Positions 60,471 to 64,000 of a DNA stretch of 64,000 nucleotides are shown here, one piece after another. The DNA is taken from positions 3,968,001 to 4,032,000 of the forward strand of contig NZ_BLKZ01000001.1 in NCBI RefSeq assembly GCF_010723575.1. Direction: 5' to 3'. A program made the translations under genes and the position numbers. This stretch comes from Mycobacterium bourgelatii (GTDB lineage: Bacteria; Actinomycetota; Actinomycetes; Mycobacteriales; Mycobacteriaceae). The notes under the pieces were generated by a model, which was given only the letters and a program-made list of their open reading frames with translations, ran no database searches and was not told the origin of the DNA. Each line of letters starts with the position of its first letter. The stretch's first letter is position 1.

Positions 60471-61031
60471 TCAGCCCTTGCCGACGATGGTGTCCCGAGC
60501 CCGGTCCAGCATCGCCGCGAACGGACCTGCGACGAGATTCGCCGTCTGCGACTCGACGCCTGCGTGCGGGCGGGTCGGCGCGACCGCTTCGGCGAGTTTG
60601 GCCGCGCGTCCCATCCTTTCCAGCTCGTCGTTACTCAACTGCTCGGCCAGCTTGGTGAATTCTTCGCGCTCTTCGTGCTGGGCATGAGCAAGAACGGCGT
60701 CACGAAGCTCGGCCAGTTGGTTGGTGAACACGGCGCTGTCGACATCTAGCTTTTCCAGCTGCTTCAGCCGGATCTTTGCCTCGTGCTCCTCCTCGAGCCG
60801 CGGTTTGACCACGGCGTCGCCGTTGTCGATCTTCCGCTTGACCCGAGGGTGAACGATTTCTTCCTCGGCGGTCTCGTGCACGGCGAGTAGCCGTCGGAGT
60901 TCGATGAAGGCTTCTTCTCGTTGCTTGCCCGATGCGGCCAGCGTCTTGTCGAACAGCGACTCGATCTGTTGGTGCTGGTGTACCAGAAATTCGACAACGT
61001 CGTCGGGCGACTGGATTGTGCTCTTAGCCAT
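60471..61031 (-). CDS. Hemerythrin HHE domain protein
   Basis: This is a 186-residue helical protein with the non-heme di-iron site of HHE/hemerythrin proteins: HQHQQIESLF (His20), HETAEEEIVHP (His52, Glu56, His61), EEHEAK (His83) and HAQHEEREEF (His119, Glu123). Roles in the family are oxygen, nitric oxide or peroxide sensing and iron handling. A SigF-type promoter lies 65-89 bases upstream on the same strand, and a clean hairpin follows the stop. It pairs divergently with usfY, which has its own SigF-type promoter. Confidence 0.9.
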   Translation of the reverse strand: MAKSTIQSPDDVVEFLVHQHQQIESLFDKTLAASGKQREEAFIELRRLLAVHETAEEEIVHPRVKRKIDNGDAVVKPRLEEEHEAKIRLKQLEKLDVDSAVFTNQLAELRDAVLAHAQHEEREEFTKLAEQLSNDELERMGRAAKLAEAVAPTRPHAGVESQTANLVAGPFAAMLDRARDTIVGKG

Positions 61032-61095
61032 GCGTCCTCCCGTTCAGGGGTTGGGTTTCGCGCGTTGGGCTGTAGTACGCGCACTCATTGGCGGC

Positions 61096-61120
61096 TACCC
61101 GAGCACCGTGGGCACCAAAC
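61096..61120 (-). promoter_or_regulatory. SigF-type promoter for hemerythrin gene
   Basis: Read on the minus strand the sequence is GTTT, 16 bases, GGGTA, matching the mycobacterial SigF consensus (GTTT-N15-17-GGGTA). The -10 end (61096) is 65 bases from the start at 61031. Confidence 0.72.
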
Positions 61121-61153
61121 ATGGTGACGTGCAGCATAAGCGCTGGTCGGAGC

Positions 61154-61177
61154 GTTTAGCGCCGCCGGCAGCGGGTA
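61154..61177 (+). promoter_or_regulatory. SigF-type promoter for usfY
   Basis: GTTT (61154-61157), 15 bases, GGGTA (61173-61177) is an exact match to the SigF consensus. It points toward usfY, 125 bases away. The remaining gap to 61301 has AT-rich runs (CGTGATTTTTTTACG near 61205) and no other element that I can identify. Confidence 0.72.
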
Positions 61178-61301
61178 CTACAAAGCGCGGTGTCCCGTGC
61201 TTTTTCGTGATTTTTTTACGCCGCGAAATGCACATTGACGTGCCGCGATCCACCAGAGGCCAGCGCGATGTGAGTCCCAGCATTTTTCACGAGGAGAGAC
61301 T

Positions 61302-61628
61302 ATGGACTACCTGAATACGGACTACCTGAAGACCGACCCGGTAGATCACCACCGGACCACCCGAAAGCATGCCGGCGAAACACTGAAGAACGGCTCCAAC
61401 GCACCCGGCCTGGTTGCGGTAGCTATCGGTGTCATCACCCTCATCGTGGGCCTGTACCTGTTGGCGACGGGCGACGCAATTGCGGGCACAGTCGCTGTGG
61501 TTGTGGCCCTTGTCGCCGGTACCGGCGGCTTGGGTTGGCTGGCCTTCACCCACCGCCGGGTACGCCAGGCAGAACAGCGCTTGTACGCCGAGGCCTTCGA
61601 CCAGCCGGCGCCGCCACCAACGAGCTGA
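61302..61628 (+). CDS. usfY: UsfY-like membrane protein
   Basis: This is a 108-residue protein with two hydrophobic segments (about 36-57 and 60-81) and a conserved opening, DPVDHHRTTRKHAGETLKN, that fits UsfY, the first gene of the M. tuberculosis sigF operon region. LGWLAFTHRRVRQAEQRLYAEAF after the second segment agrees as well. The N-terminus has a small tandem, DYLNT/DYLKT. Neither rsbW nor sigF is next to it here, so it is a stand-alone copy. GAGGAGA precedes ATG 61302, and a SigF-type promoter lies upstream. Confidence 0.85.
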   Translation: MDYLNTDYLKTDPVDHHRTTRKHAGETLKNGSNAPGLVAVAIGVITLIVGLYLLATGDAIAGTVAVVVALVAGTGGLGWLAFTHRRVRQAEQRLYAEAFDQPAPPPTS

Positions 61629-61656
61629 GGCGCCGCGCGCCGACTACGGTGGAGTC

Positions 61657-62625
61657 ATGAAATTCTTGGACGTCGACGGGGTCGGAAAAGTCAGCCGAAT
61701 CGGACTCGGCACATGGCAGTTCGGCTCCCGCGAGTGGGGCTACGGGGACGCCTATGCCGAAGGGGCGGCCCGCGACATCGTCCGTCGGGCCCTTGCGTTG
61801 GGCGTGACGTTGTTCGATACCGCCGAGGTGTACGGGCTGGGCAAGAGCGAGCGAATTCTGGCCGAAGCGCTTGGGGACAAGCGCACCGAGGTCGCGGTGG
61901 CGAGCAAGGTCTTTCCCGTCGCACCGTTCCCCGCCGTCGTCAAGCAGCGAGCACGCGCCAGCGCCAAGCGGTTGCAACTCGACCGGATCCCGCTGTACCA
62001 GATTCACCAGCCCAACCCCGTGGTTCCCGATTCGGTGATCATGCCGGGGATGCGCGACCTGCTGGATGAAGGGTTGATCGGCGCGGCAGGCGTGTCCAAC
62101 TATTCGCTCGCTCGCTGGCGGAAAGCGGACGCAGCGCTGGGTCGCCCGGTGATCAGCAACCAGGTCCAGTTCTCGCTGGCACGCCCCGAGGCTCTGGACG
62201 ATCTGGTTCCGTTCGCCGAGCGTGAGAACCGCATCGTGATCGCCTACAGCCCGCTGGCGCAGGGCTTGCTGGGCGGCAAGTACGGAGTCGACAACCGACC
62301 CGGTGACGTCCGGCTGGCCAACCCGCTGTTCGGCACCGAAAACCTGCGCCGCATCGAGCCGCTGCTGCAGACGATGCGTGACGTCGCGGCGAGCGTCGAT
62401 GCCAAACCGGCCCAGGTGGCGCTGGCTTGGCTGATCAGCCTGCCGGGCGTGGTCGCCATTCCCGGGGCCTCCAGCGTCGAACAGCTCGAGTTCAATGTCG
62501 CCGCAGCCGACATCGAGTTGAGCGCTGAGGCCCGCGACGCGCTCACCGACGCCGCCCGTGCGTTCCACCCGGTGCCCGCGCGCCGCGTGTTCACCGACAT
62601 GGTCCGCGAGAAGCTTCCTTTCTAA
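61657..62625 (+). CDS. Aldo/keto reductase (Rv2298-like)
   Basis: This is a 322-residue NADPH-dependent aldo/keto reductase. The tetrad is complete: Asp54 and Tyr59 (FDTAEVYG), Lys84 (ASKVF) and His117 (QIHQPN). SNYSLARW and PGASSVEQLE supply cofactor contacts. ATG 61657 gives the size of M. tuberculosis Rv2298 (323 residues as remembered), and htpG lies close by as it does there. The end overlaps the convergent membrane-protein gene by 35 bases. Confidence 0.9.
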   Translation: MKFLDVDGVGKVSRIGLGTWQFGSREWGYGDAYAEGAARDIVRRALALGVTLFDTAEVYGLGKSERILAEALGDKRTEVAVASKVFPVAPFPAVVKQRARASAKRLQLDRIPLYQIHQPNPVVPDSVIMPGMRDLLDEGLIGAAGVSNYSLARWRKADAALGRPVISNQVQFSLARPEALDDLVPFAERENRIVIAYSPLAQGLLGGKYGVDNRPGDVRLANPLFGTENLRRIEPLLQTMRDVAASVDAKPAQVALAWLISLPGVVAIPGASSVEQLEFNVAAADIELSAEARDALTDAARAFHPVPARRVFTDMVREKLPF

Positions 62626-63214
62626 CTGCTCTAACTGCGCACAGCAGCAGGATTGCCGTCAGCGTCTGCCACAGCAGGATCGAGTACACGCTGATCCGTT
62701 CCCAAAGCCCAACATTGTTGGCGCCCAACACGAACAACGTCAGTCCCGCGTACCCGGCCCCGGCCAGCAACCACGAAACGACGCGATACCAAGGCGCACC
62801 AATGGATTTCGACAAGGAAGTCGATCCTGCCACTATCGCGGCGTTGCCACCGGCGATGGCCAGCAGGGCGCCCAACCCGTGCACCCAAGCCCCCGAGCCG
62901 CTATGGACGACGGCGACGAGGATGTTGCCGACGGCGTTAGCCGTCGCGAACAACACAAAGGCGGCCTGGTAACGCGTGCGGTGACTGGCCGCGGGGCCCA
63001 CCAGCAGAGTGCCTAGCAGGAAAAGCGTTCCCTGCCAACAGAAGGCCGCATTCATGGCTGCGGCGCGCGGCGACCGCGCCGGCACGCCAAGCGAGCTGAT
63101 GTAGTCGATCAGGTAGTTGTACTGGGGGCCGATCGCGGCCGCGGCCACCGCCTCCGCGATGAGGTAGCCGAGGGCCGCCGCGATCCACACGGCGGCGCCT
63201 GCGGCCACGCGCAC
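62591..63214 (-). CDS. DUF998-like membrane protein
   Basis: This is a 207-residue protein with six hydrophobic segments and short loops, typical of the DUF998 family. YLIDYISSLGVPARSP in the first loop is the characteristic motif, and HGLGALLAIAGGN a later one. GTG 63214 follows. It lies 20 bases after htpG on the same strand and may be co-transcribed with it. Function unknown. Confidence 0.83.
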   Translation of the reverse strand: MRVAAGAAVWIAAALGYLIAEAVAAAAIGPQYNYLIDYISSLGVPARSPRAAAMNAAFCWQGTLFLLGTLLVGPAASHRTRYQAAFVLFATANAVGNILVAVVHSGSGAWVHGLGALLAIAGGNAAIVAGSTSLSKSIGAPWYRVVSWLLAGAGYAGLTLFVLGANNVGLWERISVYSILLWQTLTAILLLCAVRAVRKEASRGPCR

Positions 63215-63234
63215 GGCGTTTCTCTACGCGTTCT

Positions 63235-64000
63235 CTACAGGCTGCGCGTCAAGCGGTCCGCGAGCAGTCCGGCGAACCTCGCCGGATCGTCGAGCGCCCC
63301 GCCTTCGGCGAGAAGTGCTGTGCCGTAGAGCAATTCAGCCGCCTCAGCCACGGAGGCATCATCGGGCCGGTCCTGGTGCGCCTGACGTAGACCCTTGATG
63401 AGCGGATGGTTCGGGTTGAGTTCCAGAATCCGCTTGCCGACCGGAACTTCCTGTCCGGAAGCCCGGTAGATGCGCGCCAGCGCCGGGGTCATCCCGAAGG
63501 CATCGGTGATCAGGCAGGCCGGCGACTCGGTCAGGCGGGTGGACAACCGCACTTCCTTGACGTGCTCGCTCAGGGTCTCCTTCAACCAGGTCAGCAGATC
63601 GGCGAATTCCTTTTCCTGCTCCTCGCGTTCGGCTTCGCTGCTTTCCTCGTCCGAGGTCAGGTCCACCTCGCCCTTGGCTACCGACTGCAGCGGTTTGCCC
63701 TCGTAGTCGGGCACCATGCCCACCCAGACCTCGTCGACCGGGTCGGTGAGCAGCAGCACCTCGTAGCCCTTGGCCTTGAACGCCTCGAGATGCGGCGAGT
63801 TGAGGATCTGTTGGCGCGACTCGCCGGTCGCGTAGAAGATCTTTTCCTGCCCTTCCTTCATCCGCTCGACGTACTGGGCCAGCGTGGTGGGTTCCTCCTC
63901 GCTGTGCGTGGAGACGAACGACGAGATCTGCAGCAGGGTCTCCCGGTTGTCGATATCTGACAACAGGCCCTCTTTGACGACCCTGCCGAACTGGGTCCAG
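63235..64000 (-). CDS. htpG: Chaperone HtpG (Hsp90), C-terminal part, cut by window edge
   Basis: This holds the last 255 or so residues of HtpG; the start is beyond base 64000. WTQFGRVVKEGLLSDIDNRE leads into the middle domain end (LAQYVERMKEGQEKIFYATG, LLLTDPVDEVW). The C-terminal dimerisation domain (VKEVRLSTRLTESPACLITD, RILELNPNHPLIKGL) is complete. HtpG is an ATP-dependent cytosolic chaperone. Its position next to the Rv2298-like gene matches Rv2299c. Confidence 0.96.
   Translation of the reverse strand, partial: WTQFGRVVKEGLLSDIDNRETLLQISSFVSTHSEEEPTTLAQYVERMKEGQEKIFYATGESRQQILNSPHLEAFKAKGYEVLLLTDPVDEVWVGMVPDYEGKPLQSVAKGEVDLTSDEESSEAEREEQEKEFADLLTWLKETLSEHVKEVRLSTRLTESPACLITDAFGMTPALARIYRASGQEVPVGKRILELNPNHPLIKGLRQAHQDRPDDASVAEAAELLYGTALLAEGGALDDPARFAGLLADRLTRSL

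Overview
The window is high-GC DNA from a mycobacterium, probably a slow grower. The evidence is the family content: a PknB-type kinase, UsfY, HtpG, an OtsB1 of the Rv2006 type, Acg-type nitroreductase, tandem-domain universal stress proteins, KshA/KstD paralogues and mycofactocin-type SDRs. GTG starts and 4-base start/stop overlaps are common. No tRNA, rRNA or CRISPR array was seen. Gene names with Rv numbers rest on remembered similarity, not on a search.

Region by region. 0-9.3 kb: ordinary chromosomal genes (kinase end, SDR, SRPBCC protein, Rv2296-like haloalkane dehalogenase, metallo-beta-lactamase, membrane proteins, VOC protein), then a cyclase/ATPase signalling gene broken by one extra A, and a lipoprotein. 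9.7-12.4 kb: an unusual two-gene unit, a cysteine-dioxygenase-like / caspase-like / methyltransferase fusion followed by a glutamate-racemase-like protein. 12.4-20.2 kb: a hypoxia block with an Rv2004c-type kinase/ATPase, PfkB, a PPOX protein, and a complete group 3b [NiFe] hydrogenase operon (hyhBGSL plus protease). DosR-box-like palindromes lie at the key promoters.

20.3-31.2 kb and 33.9-50.2 kb: two arms of a steroid or polycyclic-ring catabolic region. They hold an HsaD-like hydrolase, two mycofactocin-type SDRs, two Baeyer-Villiger monooxygenases, HsaA-like and HsaC-like enzymes, two KstD-type flavoproteins, KshA, an acyl-CoA ligase, a crotonase, an acyl-CoA dehydrogenase pair, esterases, and IclR and PadR regulators. 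The arms are split by about 2 kb of less GC-rich, decayed DNA (31.2-33.3 kb) with scrambled IS3-family transposase pieces and a small Ltp-domain exported protein.

50.3-61.6 kb: a second stress block. It has an Acg-type nitroreductase, a KAS III pair in which only one member keeps the catalytic triad, two universal stress proteins, an OtsB1-type trehalose phosphatase/GH65 fusion, a lipoprotein, an SDR, and a divergent hemerythrin / usfY pair with back-to-back SigF-type promoters. 61.6-64 kb: an Rv2298-type aldo/keto reductase, a membrane protein, and the 3' end of htpG.

In M. tuberculosis, as I recall, Rv2296 and Rv2298 are almost adjacent. Here their counterparts flank about 58 kb, so the middle of the window looks like an island present here and absent there. 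The hydrogenase, DosR-type and SigF-type genes suggest survival without oxygen, and the two steroid arms suggest use of ring compounds as carbon source.
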